Of a stretch of 64,000 bases of DNA, positions 19,173 through 27,915 are shown piece after piece (position 1 is the stretch's first letter; each line of letters begins with the position of its first letter). The translations under genes and the position numbers were made by a program. Source of the stretch: Pseudoalteromonas neustonica (GTDB lineage: Bacteria; Pseudomonadota; Gammaproteobacteria; Enterobacterales; Alteromonadaceae); assembly GCF_001653135.1 (NCBI RefSeq), contig NZ_BDDS01000004.1:62001-126000 (forward strand), written 5' to 3'. The notes beneath the pieces are model-generated. The model saw only the letters and a program-made list of their open reading frames with translations. It ran no database searches and was not told the DNA's origin.

Positions 19173-20402
19173 TTATTCACCTCTAAAACGCTTAAAAATA
19201 AGTGATGTATTAATCCCACCAAATGCGAAGTTATTACTCATTACATAATCAGTGTGTATCTCACGACCTTGCTCAGTGATGTAATCAAGCGGGGCACATT
19301 CACTGTCAATCTCTGTTAAATTGATCGTTGGGGCAAACCAATTATCGCTCATCATATTAATACTTGCCCACGCTTCAATCGCGCCGCATGCACCTAAAGT
19401 ATGCCCCAAGTAACTTTTAAGCGAGCTAATTGGTTTTGTACCTAAAGCATTAAAAGTTGCATGAGATTCTGCAATATCACCTCGATCAGTTGATGTTCCA
19501 TGGGCACTTACATAACCAATTTCATCCGCAGATAAATCAGCATCCTGTAACGCCATTTCAATCGCTACTTGCATTGTAGATGCAGTCGGCTGAGTGACAT
19601 GCTGACCGTCAGAGTTACAACCAAAGCCAACTATTTCAGCTAAAATTGTCGCACCACGTGCTTTTGCATGTTCATATTCTTCTAAAATAAGCGTAGACGC
19701 GCCTTCACCTATAACTAACCCATCACGGCTTTTATCAAACGGACGCGGTGTCATTTTGGGTGTGTCATTTTGCGTGCTGGTAGCATAAAGTGTATCAAAT
19801 ACAGCAGCTTCAGTAACACATAGTTCCTCAGCACCACCAGCAACCATTAGCTTTTGGCGACCAAACTTGATTGCTTCATAGGCATAACCGATGCCTTGTG
19901 AGCCAGAGGTACACGCTGAACTAGTAGTAATAACACGTCCTTTAAGGCCAAAAAACACCCCTACATTTACAGGAGCCGTATGCGCCATCATTTGAATATA
20001 ACTGGTTGCCGTTACACCATTCATAGAGCCAGTTTCCATCATCCGACCAAATGACACCAGCGGTTCAGTTGAGCCGATTGACGAACCATACGATACACCG
20101 GTTGAGCCATCAGTAAGCGAGGGGTGTTCTAATAATTTAGCTTGTTCAAGTGCACGTTCTGTCGCAACGGTCGACATCAACGATACTCGTCCCATCGAAC
20201 GTACTTTTTTACGTGAATAATGTGCAGGGCGACTAAAATTTTCAACTGGGGCAGCGAGATTAGTATTCAAACCATCTATGTATTCCCAGCTTTTCATCTG
20301 CTTAACGGCATTTTCGCCTTTTACTAAAGCAGCCTTAAACTCATCCCAGTTATCACCAAGCGCAGTGATTGACGCCATACCTGTTACTACTACACGTTTC
20401 AT
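19173..20402 (-). CDS. apeR: Beta-ketoacyl-ACP synthase of the aryl polyene pathway (ApeR-like)
   Basis: This 409-residue FabF-type condensing enzyme has the active-site cysteine C164 in SSACTSGSQG, the first histidine in SAHGTSTDRGD and the second in YLGHTLGACGAIE, so it should be catalytically complete. It overlaps the ketoreductase gene stop by one base. In characterised APE loci a KS in this position works beside the ApeO ketosynthase. The exact division of labour (priming or fatty-acid supply versus polyene extension) cannot be read here. Confidence 0.88.
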   Translation of the reverse strand: MKRVVVTGMASITALGDNWDEFKAALVKGENAVKQMKSWEYIDGLNTNLAAPVENFSRPAHYSRKKVRSMGRVSLMSTVATERALEQAKLLEHPSLTDGSTGVSYGSSIGSTEPLVSFGRMMETGSMNGVTATSYIQMMAHTAPVNVGVFFGLKGRVITTSSACTSGSQGIGYAYEAIKFGRQKLMVAGGAEELCVTEAAVFDTLYATSTQNDTPKMTPRPFDKSRDGLVIGEGASTLILEEYEHAKARGATILAEIVGFGCNSDGQHVTQPTASTMQVAIEMALQDADLSADEIGYVSAHGTSTDRGDIAESHATFNALGTKPISSLKSYLGHTLGACGAIEAWASINMMSDNWFAPTINLTEIDSECAPLDYITEQGREIHTDYVMSNNFAFGGINTSLIFKRFRGE

Positions 20403-21127
20403 TACGCCATTCCACCATTAACTTGAAGTACCTGACGAGTAATATAACTTGCTCCATCAGACATTAAAAATGCAACAGCTGCTGCAACTTCATCAGCGCT
20501 ACCCATGCGGTTCGCTGGGATCATTTTAGTCATTTCTGCAATTGGAAGGTCATCAGTCATACCCGTATCAATTAAACCAGGCGCGACACAATTTACGGTA
20601 ATTTTACGTTTTGCTAATTCAACTGCCAACGCTTTTGATGCACCAATCACGCCCGCTTTTGATGCACTATAATTGACTTGCCCACGATTGCCTGCAACAC
20701 CAGAGACTGATGACATAGCAACAATACGGCCACCTTTACGGGTACGGACCATTGGCATAACCAGTGGATGAAGCACATTATAAAAACCATCTAGGTTAGT
20801 GTGGATAACACTGTCCCATTCATCATCAGTCATTGCTGGAAAGGCCGTATCCGCAGTAATGCCTGCATTACAGACTACACCATAAAAAGCACCATGTTGC
20901 TCAACATAATCATCAAGTACCGCTTTTGCAGTCGCTCTATCGGCTACATCGAATTGCAGAATATCAACATTAACACCTAATGCGCTGATCTCAATTTTTA
21001 CTTGCTCCGCTGCCTCTATGCCTGAACGACAATGTAAGCTAATATCAAAGCCATCTTTGGCCAGTTGCAAAGCCACCGCTTTACCAATACCTTTACTTGA
21101 ACCTGTGACTAATACACGTCGTGACAT
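20402..21127 (-). CDS. apeQ: 3-oxoacyl-ACP reductase of the aryl polyene pathway (ApeQ-like)
   Basis: This 241-residue short-chain dehydrogenase of FabG type has the NADPH-binding VTGSSKGIGKAVA (7-19), NAG near residue 87, and a Ser-Tyr-Lys triad (MSSVSG and YSASKAG, about 139-157). It reduces the 3-oxo group after each malonyl extension. One-base overlaps with both neighbouring genes indicate translational coupling. Confidence 0.9.
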   Translation of the reverse strand: MSRRVLVTGSSKGIGKAVALQLAKDGFDISLHCRSGIEAAEQVKIEISALGVNVDILQFDVADRATAKAVLDDYVEQHGAFYGVVCNAGITADTAFPAMTDDEWDSVIHTNLDGFYNVLHPLVMPMVRTRKGGRIVAMSSVSGVAGNRGQVNYSASKAGVIGASKALAVELAKRKITVNCVAPGLIDTGMTDDLPIAEMTKMIPANRMGSADEVAAAVAFLMSDGASYITRQVLQVNGGMA

Positions 21128-21582
21128 TACAGTTGCTCCGCTAAAAATTGTTCTGGATTTTCAGGTTGAAAAACATTTATTTTGGCATCAACTAAAATGC
21201 TATTGCCTTCTCGAATCACACATTCAAACGCGCTTAAACCATTGGGTTCGCTATAAAGTTTTGTGACATCAATTGTAAGCTTACTGCCTAGTTTAAAACC
21301 ATTACAATGTATTTTATATTTGCGACTACTCACTAAAAAGCCTATCGCGACTGTCGCACCACTATCTATTTGATTGGCATTAGCATATGCGGCAATCGAT
21401 TGCGCCATATATTCAATACCAACATGACTTGGCACTGTTTGTGATTGTGGATTATAAAAATTACTGTTTGGGGTAATCGTTACCGAGCAACGACCACTCT
21501 CTTCGTCGTAGCTATCTAAGCTATCAATTAAAATCATCGGTGCGGTGTGCGGTAATACATCTTCAATTTGGTGAACGGTCAT
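21127..21582 (-). CDS. apeP: 3-hydroxyacyl-ACP dehydratase of the aryl polyene pathway (ApeP-like)
   Basis: This 151-residue hotdog-fold protein has LPHTAPMILIDSLDSYD at the start and VPSHVGIEYMAQSIAAYAN (about 50-68), where the His and the Glu in the hotdog helix would form the dehydratase site. In APE loci this subunit pairs with ApeI to dehydrate hydroxyacyl-ACP to the trans-2-enoyl form. No enoyl reductase of the Fab type is encoded in the operon, which fits retention of the conjugated double bonds. Confidence 0.82.
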   Translation of the reverse strand: MTVHQIEDVLPHTAPMILIDSLDSYDEESGRCSVTITPNSNFYNPQSQTVPSHVGIEYMAQSIAAYANANQIDSGATVAIGFLVSSRKYKIHCNGFKLGSKLTIDVTKLYSEPNGLSAFECVIREGNSILVDAKINVFQPENPEQFLAEQL

Positions 21583-21584
21583 AA

Positions 21585-22754
21585 CTATAATCCGATTAAT
21601 ACACTAACGTTATTGCCGCCAAACGCAAAAGAGTTTGACAAGCACGTGGTTATTTTAGTTGGGTGTTGAGTTCCTACTGCAACAAGGTTGATTGCGGGTA
21701 AACTCTCATCTTGTTGGCCATCCCATATATGAGGTGCATAATCAGAACCACCTATTAATAGCCAACATAGCCCAACTTCAGTTGCACCTGCTGCGCCTAA
21801 TGTATGACCAATCATTCCTTTTGAAGAACTGCATGGCGTATCTTTACCAAACACTGTCGCTACAGCAATGGCTTCCATTTCATCATTTTTTGGTGTTGCT
21901 GTACCGTGTAAGTTGACATAATCAACATCACCCGCTTGATAAGATGCAGCATTAAGTGCAGCGGTCATCGCCGCCGCCGCGCCCTCCCCTTGTGGGTGCG
22001 GCGCTGACATATGATGCGCATCACTTGACTCACCTACACCTAATAATTTTACTCGCCCTTGCTTTTGTACGATGCACAACGCCGCAGCTTCACCTAAATT
22101 AATACCATCGCGGTTACGGCTCGATGGATTAGATACACCCGCAGAAGTTGATGCTAAAGCAGAAAAACCGTTGACGGTCATACCGCATAAGCTGTCAACA
22201 CCACCAACAATAGCGGCATCCGCGAGGCCTGATGCAATCATTTCTTGAGCTGTCGCAAAGGCCTTTGCACTTGAAGAGCACGCCGTTGAAAGGGTTAACG
22301 CGATACCTTGCAATCCCAGTTCACTACAAATGAACTGTGCCAGGTTATCCATTTCCTGCTGCTGATAATGATATTCGCTTGGAAATTCTCCCTGCGCGTG
22401 ACGAGCTTTCATTGCCTGCTCACCTTGAGCAATCCCTGAAGTACTCGTACCTACAATAACGGCAATACGCTGGGCGCCATATTGCTGTTTAAGCTCTGCA
22501 ATTGGATCTGCGAGTTGCGCGATGGCAAGTGCTGCTAATTGGTTATTACGGGTTTGAAACTCGATCGCCCTATCATTCAATGTTGGTAACTCACCTTGCA
22601 CGGCCCCAACAAAAATAGGGCCTTCGTTTAACAAAGTATCATTACTAACAATTCCTGACTGATTGCCAGCTAATAAGTTACGCTTGATACTTTGATTATC
22701 TCGCCCTAAGGCATTGATCATGGCGTAATGACTGATAAATAGCGGTTGCTGCAT
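21585..22754 (-). CDS. apeO: Beta-ketoacyl-ACP synthase of the aryl polyene pathway (ApeO-like)
   Basis: This 389-residue condensing enzyme has C159 in LSTACSSSAKA, a histidine in NLHGTATPKND, and a second in GMIGHTLGAAGATE. In studied APE systems the ApeO ketosynthase forms a heterodimer with a chain-length-factor-like partner, for which the KS-like gene at 34819-35550 is the best candidate here. Spacing to neighbours is 1-2 bases. Confidence 0.88.
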   Translation of the reverse strand: MQQPLFISHYAMINALGRDNQSIKRNLLAGNQSGIVSNDTLLNEGPIFVGAVQGELPTLNDRAIEFQTRNNQLAALAIAQLADPIAELKQQYGAQRIAVIVGTSTSGIAQGEQAMKARHAQGEFPSEYHYQQQEMDNLAQFICSELGLQGIALTLSTACSSSAKAFATAQEMIASGLADAAIVGGVDSLCGMTVNGFSALASTSAGVSNPSSRNRDGINLGEAAALCIVQKQGRVKLLGVGESSDAHHMSAPHPQGEGAAAAMTAALNAASYQAGDVDYVNLHGTATPKNDEMEAIAVATVFGKDTPCSSSKGMIGHTLGAAGATEVGLCWLLIGGSDYAPHIWDGQQDESLPAINLVAVGTQHPTKITTCLSNSFAFGGNNVSVLIGL

Positions 22755-22755
22755 A

Positions 22756-23331
22756 TTAATATTCTTCTAATCTTTCTATTTTTAAGCGGTACTTTTGCTC
22801 AAACTCAATTAACTGAGTCAGAGCACCAGTATACGTTATTTCACGAACCAAGATTTCATTGCGATAGAACCGGCGCGTTACTTGACCATCAACAGTGAGC
22901 TCAACGACTCTACAGTGCTCATTTATCGATTGTTCAAGTGAAGTTAATGGCCAAAATGCACTTTGCATATCGTAAATAATTTTTTTGCCATCAAGATCAA
23001 TTTCTAAAGTATTGCTCGTTGTTAATTGCTGAGTATGCGTATCAAACTGTAACTGTGTAAGCGGCACTCCCTCAAAACTTAAAGCAGCAACACTGATCAT
23101 TGGTTTAACAAACTCTGTAGATACCAACATCGACTGTTCAACTACGCCTGAGAACTCAAATTTCTCTAACCACCCGCCATTATTAAGTTCCGTAGGGACT
23201 GGCATTAGCTCAAACATCGCCGTATTTTGCACTGGTGTATACGCCATTTGACACGCACTTAATAACCATATTACTGAGGTTATAAGTACTATTTTCAAAT
23301 GATTATTAACCTGTATTTTTAACACTCGCAT
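22756..23331 (-). CDS. DUF3261 family lipoprotein of the pigment operon
   Basis: This 191-residue protein has an N-terminal hydrophobic segment ending in a lipobox (WLLSAC, Cys about 27), so it is predicted to be lipid-anchored. The rest is beta-rich with no catalytic motif I can see and resembles DUF3261. Together with the LolA-like protein and MMPL exporter, a lipoprotein in this position of APE operons probably helps place the polyene lipid in the outer membrane. That role is inferred from context. Confidence 0.75.
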   Translation of the reverse strand: MRVLKIQVNNHLKIVLITSVIWLLSACQMAYTPVQNTAMFELMPVPTELNNGGWLEKFEFSGVVEQSMLVSTEFVKPMISVAALSFEGVPLTQLQFDTHTQQLTTSNTLEIDLDGKKIIYDMQSAFWPLTSLEQSINEHCRVVELTVDGQVTRRFYRNEILVREITYTGALTQLIEFEQKYRLKIERLEEY

Positions 23332-24606
23332 TTAAACGACAGCAGTGTCTTGTGCTGCGTTATCTGGCTCACATATTTGTTCTAAAATACGTAAACCCCG
23401 TGCAGTATTTTTAACGAATGGGTTTGTTTTATCCCATGCATAACCGGCTAAAATTGAGCAAATCATGGCTTTGACATCAGGTTGCCCATCCGCGAAAAAA
23501 ATCACAGACTGTAAACTGGTGTCATACCACGAATTTACAAAATATTTAAATACCGTGATCCCTTCACGCAGCGGCACTTCATATTCATTTTGCCAATCAA
23601 CGTCTTCGCCTTGTAATTGCTTTACGACTAATTCACTTGCTTGTACCGCAGAACGAAGTGCAATTGTTACACCAGATGAAAAGACCGGGTCCAAAAACTC
23701 GCCAGCATTTCCTAGCAATGCAAACTTATCACCATGTAAATGCTTTACGTTAGCGGAATAGCCACCAATAGTGCGCACTTGAGCAATAATTTCAGCATCG
23801 GCTAACAATGTTGATAAGTTATCGTCTTCATGAATGAAGTTAAGTAAAGTTTGCTCAAGGCTTTGATCTGGTTTTTCTATTTGCGCTGTTTCACCTACAA
23901 CACCCACACTGACAGTACTATCACCAAATGGGATCAACCAATACCATATATCAGGGATCTCAGGATGGACGGTGATCAATATTTTATTGCGGTCAAACTT
24001 AGGGCAATCAATATTATCTTTAAAATGAGTAAAGATTGCTTTTCGTGGTGACAGTTCGCTTGGCTCTTCTAGATCAAGTAAACGAGGAAGCACACGGCCA
24101 AAACCACTGCCATCTAAAGTGAAGCGAGCGGTTATTTTGCTCTGCTGTTGTGTTTTTAAATCAACAACATCAAGACAAGTCCCACTATCATCTGCAGTAA
24201 AGTTCGTTACATTTTGCCCAAAACGAATGGTTGCGCCTTGCTTTATTGCTTCTTCTGCGAGCAAATGATCAAATTCAGCTCGCTTAACTTGATAAGTCGT
24301 GCCTGGGCCTTCACTAAATTTTTCTTCAAAATTAAAGTTAGTGTGGTGACCACTGCGATAAAAGGCAGCCCCATTTTTAAATTGAAAGCCAAGTTTATCT
24401 GCATTATCAAGTAACGCGTCAAGCATATTAGCTTGGCGTAAATAATCCATCGATTGAGGTAATAAGCTTTCACCAATAGAGAAACGAGGAAATTCATCTC
24501 GTTCAATTAAACACACACTCAAACCATGTTGCATTAATAAACATGCGGCAACTGTCCCCGATGGGCCAGCACCTATGATAGTTACATCAAAATCTGTCGA
24601 TGTCAT
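23332..24606 (-). CDS. FAD-dependent monooxygenase, flavin halogenase-like
   Basis: This 424-residue flavoprotein begins with the FAD fingerprint IIGAGPSGTVAA (10-21) and IERDEFPRFSIGESLLP. It contains WYWLIP (221-226), which satisfies the WxWxIP signature of flavin-dependent halogenases, and a lysine in FQFKNGAAF (K77) near the place of the catalytic lysine of tryptophan and phenol halogenases. Xanthomonadins and some flexirubins are halogenated, so halogenation of the aryl head is plausible. Hydroxylation or another oxidation of the ring or polyene is the main alternative, because related oxidoreductases share these motifs. It overlaps the MMPL exporter gene by one base. Confidence 0.78.
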   Translation of the reverse strand: MTSTDFDVTIIGAGPSGTVAACLLMQHGLSVCLIERDEFPRFSIGESLLPQSMDYLRQANMLDALLDNADKLGFQFKNGAAFYRSGHHTNFNFEEKFSEGPGTTYQVKRAEFDHLLAEEAIKQGATIRFGQNVTNFTADDSGTCLDVVDLKTQQQSKITARFTLDGSGFGRVLPRLLDLEEPSELSPRKAIFTHFKDNIDCPKFDRNKILITVHPEIPDIWYWLIPFGDSTVSVGVVGETAQIEKPDQSLEQTLLNFIHEDDNLSTLLADAEIIAQVRTIGGYSANVKHLHGDKFALLGNAGEFLDPVFSSGVTIALRSAVQASELVVKQLQGEDVDWQNEYEVPLREGITVFKYFVNSWYDTSLQSVIFFADGQPDVKAMICSILAGYAWDKTNPFVKNTARGLRILEQICEPDNAAQDTAVV

Positions 24607-26951
24607 TAAATATTCCTTTTCGAAACAAGAGCAAGACGCGGAGAAATAGTAAACACTACCACCACGCCTATAAATACTGTAAAACCAAACTGACTAACAG
24701 CTGGCGTTGAACTAACGATTAAAATTGCAAAGACCAGCAGTGAACTCAGTGCTGATATTAGCGTGGTCAAAGTGATTTTTTCACAATGACCATGCTCCGC
24801 ATAAAATACACAATAATCTAAGCCTAAGGCGAGGATCAGTATCCCTGCTACATAATTAAACACACTTAAACTACCAAAAAACAAGGCACTCATAGCTAAC
24901 GCAATTATCATTGCTATTACTGGTCGGCTTACCGCTGTAATAGCATTAATAACGCCATAGCGTAGCCAAAAAACCAACATTGCAGCAATCAGAGCTAATG
25001 CGTAAATAAGAATTAAATGATGCCTAAACTGCCCTATTTGCTTACCTACGGCTGATACTTTATCAACAAAAACAACCTCGCTGTAGTTATTTAATATACG
25101 GTCAATTTCTTTAGAGTCATTAATGCCTTTGAGCTTAATAATACTGTAAAATCGACCATTAATTTGTAACCATTGGTCATTAAATAAAGCTGCAACTTGG
25201 CTTTTTTGCCATGTCGTAAAATCCAATTGTTTATAATCACTCGGTGTACTACCAACGACTAGCCCAAGCACCGTATTGAGCTGCTCGAATAAGCCTGACT
25301 GCTGTGCATTTTTTACTAATTGCTGTGATTGTATTTGCGTAGCAATCGAAGGTAGCCACTGGCTAATACTCGCGTAAGCACTCAACACTCCTTGTTGTTG
25401 TAACTGAGTAAGTGGCTCTATCAATTGCTCAGAGCGTTGCAGTGTTTGTTCAGGTGTATCACCTGCAATTAAAATATAGGGGCTATCCCACTGCGCATTT
25501 AATATTGTTGTGATTTGCTGTTGCTGTGATATTAAATCAGCTGAGCTTTGATAAAACGTACGCGGATCGTCCACGTTTTCGACCAGACTTAGTCCCCCAA
25601 GTAGCAGGACTAATAAAGCGATTTGCCAACGCCCATTTACACGTTTTTTTACCAGAATCTTCTGCCAACGATTTAACCGTGTAATAAAGCCTGGGATAGC
25701 GGTTGGTTTTTTTACTATAAAACCGGCCAAACTCGGATAGACAAGTAATACCGTAAGTAATGCTCCCAATAAACCGGCCATAGTAAACACGGCAATTTGT
25801 TGAAATAAGCTCAATGGGGTAAAAACTAAAATTAAGTAACCTGCGGTCGTGGTAATAAAACCAAGTAATAACGAGCTGCGAATACTTAATAATGGGTTGC
25901 TGCGATTTAATTTGCTAAAGCGTAATTCACTTAAAGCATGAAAACTGTAATCCGCAGCAATACCAATTAAAGTGACCGCAAACACTAACGTCAATATATT
26001 CACTTCAGTGAAAAATAAGCGCAATGCACTATAGCCGTATAACATACTGACTGAAATCACAAATAGCGTACACAAAACACTCAATGCGCTACGATAGATT
26101 GCTAAAATCAATAGCAAGGTTGCAATAATGGAAATGCCGCCAAACACCTTCATCTCAGTTTGAGCACTGTTACTGGCATTAGCAGTAAAAAAAGCAGCAC
26201 CCGTCGCAAGATAGTGAACACCAGTTGTATGCTCTTTGTTTTGCTGCTTTAGTTCTGCAATTTTTGTCGCTATGTCATTTGCAATATTTAGATCTAAGCC
26301 CGTCCCCGCACTCACAAAATTAACTAGTACATAATAAATAGAAGCGCCAGCTTGGTTCGTCTGTTGGGCAATCAAATAGCCCTGATCATTTTTAAGTCCC
26401 GTCGTGGGCAAATTTTGTTGATTAAAAAAATCAGCTAAACTCAAACTTGGATCAATTTCAAGGGTCGAGGCAACCCAAGGGGATCCCATTTCATTTAGTA
26501 AACTAAATTGATACGTGAAGACATCATCGGCACTGCCACTGCTGAGCACATTTTTATAAGCATTACTTACAAACGCATGTTGATAAGGAAGGTAGTCTTT
26601 AACTATCGCATCGAGCTGAGGTAACGACCCAAATTTAAGATTGACAGTAATGCCATTAATTGTACGAAGTGATGCAGCTGCTTGCTCTGCATATTCAATT
26701 GCGTTATCACGCTTCTCATGAGCAACGAGTAACACGTGCTGACGTAAATGCTGTTGTTCAATTCGCTCACTGACCACGCGAATATCGTCACTTTGCTCAA
26801 CGGTAAAAATCTGATTAATATCTGCAACAACAGAAAATGACTTAAACAAGCACAAATAGATTAAGCCCGCGATAAGAAGCAGTAACTGTATTAGCCAAAG
26901 TACTAACTTTGTACGAGAACTTATCGATTTAATGGGTGAGTTTGACGGCAT
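24606..26951 (-). CDS. apeM: MMPL/RND-type exporter (ApeM-like)
   Basis: This 781-residue inner-membrane protein has the two-repeat MMPL layout: one membrane segment, a large periplasmic domain (about residues 40-250), a block of membrane helices (about 255-410), a second periplasmic domain (about 450-620) and a final helix block. In APE loci the equivalent exporter is thought to extract the lipid-linked polyene from the inner membrane. Its start overlaps the LolA-like gene by 23 bases, a sign of coupling. Confidence 0.85.
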   Translation of the reverse strand: MPSNSPIKSISSRTKLVLWLIQLLLLIAGLIYLCLFKSFSVVADINQIFTVEQSDDIRVVSERIEQQHLRQHVLLVAHEKRDNAIEYAEQAAASLRTINGITVNLKFGSLPQLDAIVKDYLPYQHAFVSNAYKNVLSSGSADDVFTYQFSLLNEMGSPWVASTLEIDPSLSLADFFNQQNLPTTGLKNDQGYLIAQQTNQAGASIYYVLVNFVSAGTGLDLNIANDIATKIAELKQQNKEHTTGVHYLATGAAFFTANASNSAQTEMKVFGGISIIATLLLILAIYRSALSVLCTLFVISVSMLYGYSALRLFFTEVNILTLVFAVTLIGIAADYSFHALSELRFSKLNRSNPLLSIRSSLLLGFITTTAGYLILVFTPLSLFQQIAVFTMAGLLGALLTVLLVYPSLAGFIVKKPTAIPGFITRLNRWQKILVKKRVNGRWQIALLVLLLGGLSLVENVDDPRTFYQSSADLISQQQQITTILNAQWDSPYILIAGDTPEQTLQRSEQLIEPLTQLQQQGVLSAYASISQWLPSIATQIQSQQLVKNAQQSGLFEQLNTVLGLVVGSTPSDYKQLDFTTWQKSQVAALFNDQWLQINGRFYSIIKLKGINDSKEIDRILNNYSEVVFVDKVSAVGKQIGQFRHHLILIYALALIAAMLVFWLRYGVINAITAVSRPVIAMIIALAMSALFFGSLSVFNYVAGILILALGLDYCVFYAEHGHCEKITLTTLISALSSLLVFAILIVSSTPAVSQFGFTVFIGVVVVFTISPRLALVSKRNI

Positions 26952-27495
26952 TCATGTCACCTTCGGTAAGCTCCTTGCTTGTGATCTGCATGCTAATGTG
27001 AGTTTCATTTTTCTGCTGATCAGTGATCACAATACGTCGATGATTCTCATCCGCCGAACATAACTCTACCACTGCAAATAAAAGAGCCACATCATCAAGC
27101 TTAGGTATTAACTTATAGCACTGTTCAATCGCTGTTATTTTCCAATCATGTTCGTCAATTTCACCACTGAGTAATTTTGCAAGCAAACGATTGAGCTGTT
27201 TGTCTTTAGTAACTGTTTGATATGCTTTCTCAGTGTTTAAACGGCGATAAATACCACTGGGCAATAATAACATCTCACTGCTCACAGGGTCTATTGTGTG
27301 CCAATAAACATGTTGTTCATAAATAACAAATTCACCTTGTGATTTAATTGCTCGCTTCAAAAATGTAAAATGCTTCGCTTGACTAAATTGCCCCTTGCCC
27401 TGCTTTACTTCAAAGTTACTAAAGTCGTTAGCAAGTGTGTGTCCGCTCAGTAACAAAGCACACAACAAGAGGCATTGCGTAAGTTTACCCAACAT
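26929..27495 (-). CDS. apeL: LolA-like outer-membrane carrier protein (ApeL-like)
   Basis: This 188-residue protein has a signal peptide (MLGKLTQCLLLCALLLSGHTLA). A LolA-type half-barrel is suggested by NFEVKQGKGQFSQAKHFTFLKR and by the alternating strands that follow. LolA family proteins chaperone lipids or lipoproteins across the periplasm, and in APE operons a LolA-like gene accompanies the MMPL exporter. It overlaps both neighbouring genes. Confidence 0.8.
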   Translation of the reverse strand: MLGKLTQCLLLCALLLSGHTLANDFSNFEVKQGKGQFSQAKHFTFLKRAIKSQGEFVIYEQHVYWHTIDPVSSEMLLLPSGIYRRLNTEKAYQTVTKDKQLNRLLAKLLSGEIDEHDWKITAIEQCYKLIPKLDDVALLFAVVELCSADENHRRIVITDQQKNETHISMQITSKELTEGDMNAVKLTH

Positions 27496-27913
27496 AAGTA
27501 AGCACTTTATCAGTCAGGGCTGCAGGGGATTCAAATTGCAGCTCTTGGGTTTCTATATCAATTGCAACTTGGATTGTATACGCTTTATTGAGTATCTTAT
27601 TCGTATCTAAACATTCTATGCGGTAATCTATTTTGATCCGCGTTTCAAATTCCATCAAATCGGCATGGATACGAATATGTGAGCCAAACTTAGCCGATGC
27701 AACATACTTTAACCGCATATCAACAATCGGCCACATATAGCCTGACTCTTCCATCGCAATGTAGTTGTAACCTATTTTATCGAGTAATACACAGCGTGCA
27801 TCCTCAATATATTTTACATAGTTTCCGTGCCAAACAATGCGCATAGGATCAACATCATAAAACGGCACAACCATGTCTAGATAAGCACTGACTATTGCGT
27901 AGGATTTTTTCAT
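27485..27913 (-). CDS. apeK: Hotdog acyl-ACP/CoA thioesterase (ApeK-like)
   Basis: This 142-residue 4HBT-type thioesterase has the signature FYDVDPMRIVWHGNYVKYIE (about 18-37), with Asp and His in the usual catalytic region. In the APE pathway it may release stalled chains or the finished aryl polyene from the carrier protein. It starts 2 bases after the ammonia-lyase stop and overlaps the LolA-like gene by 11 bases. Confidence 0.85.
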   Translation of the reverse strand: MKKSYAIVSAYLDMVVPFYDVDPMRIVWHGNYVKYIEDARCVLLDKIGYNYIAMEESGYMWPIVDMRLKYVASAKFGSHIRIHADLMEFETRIKIDYRIECLDTNKILNKAYTIQVAIDIETQELQFESPAALTDKVLTYVG

Positions 27914-27915
27914 AA

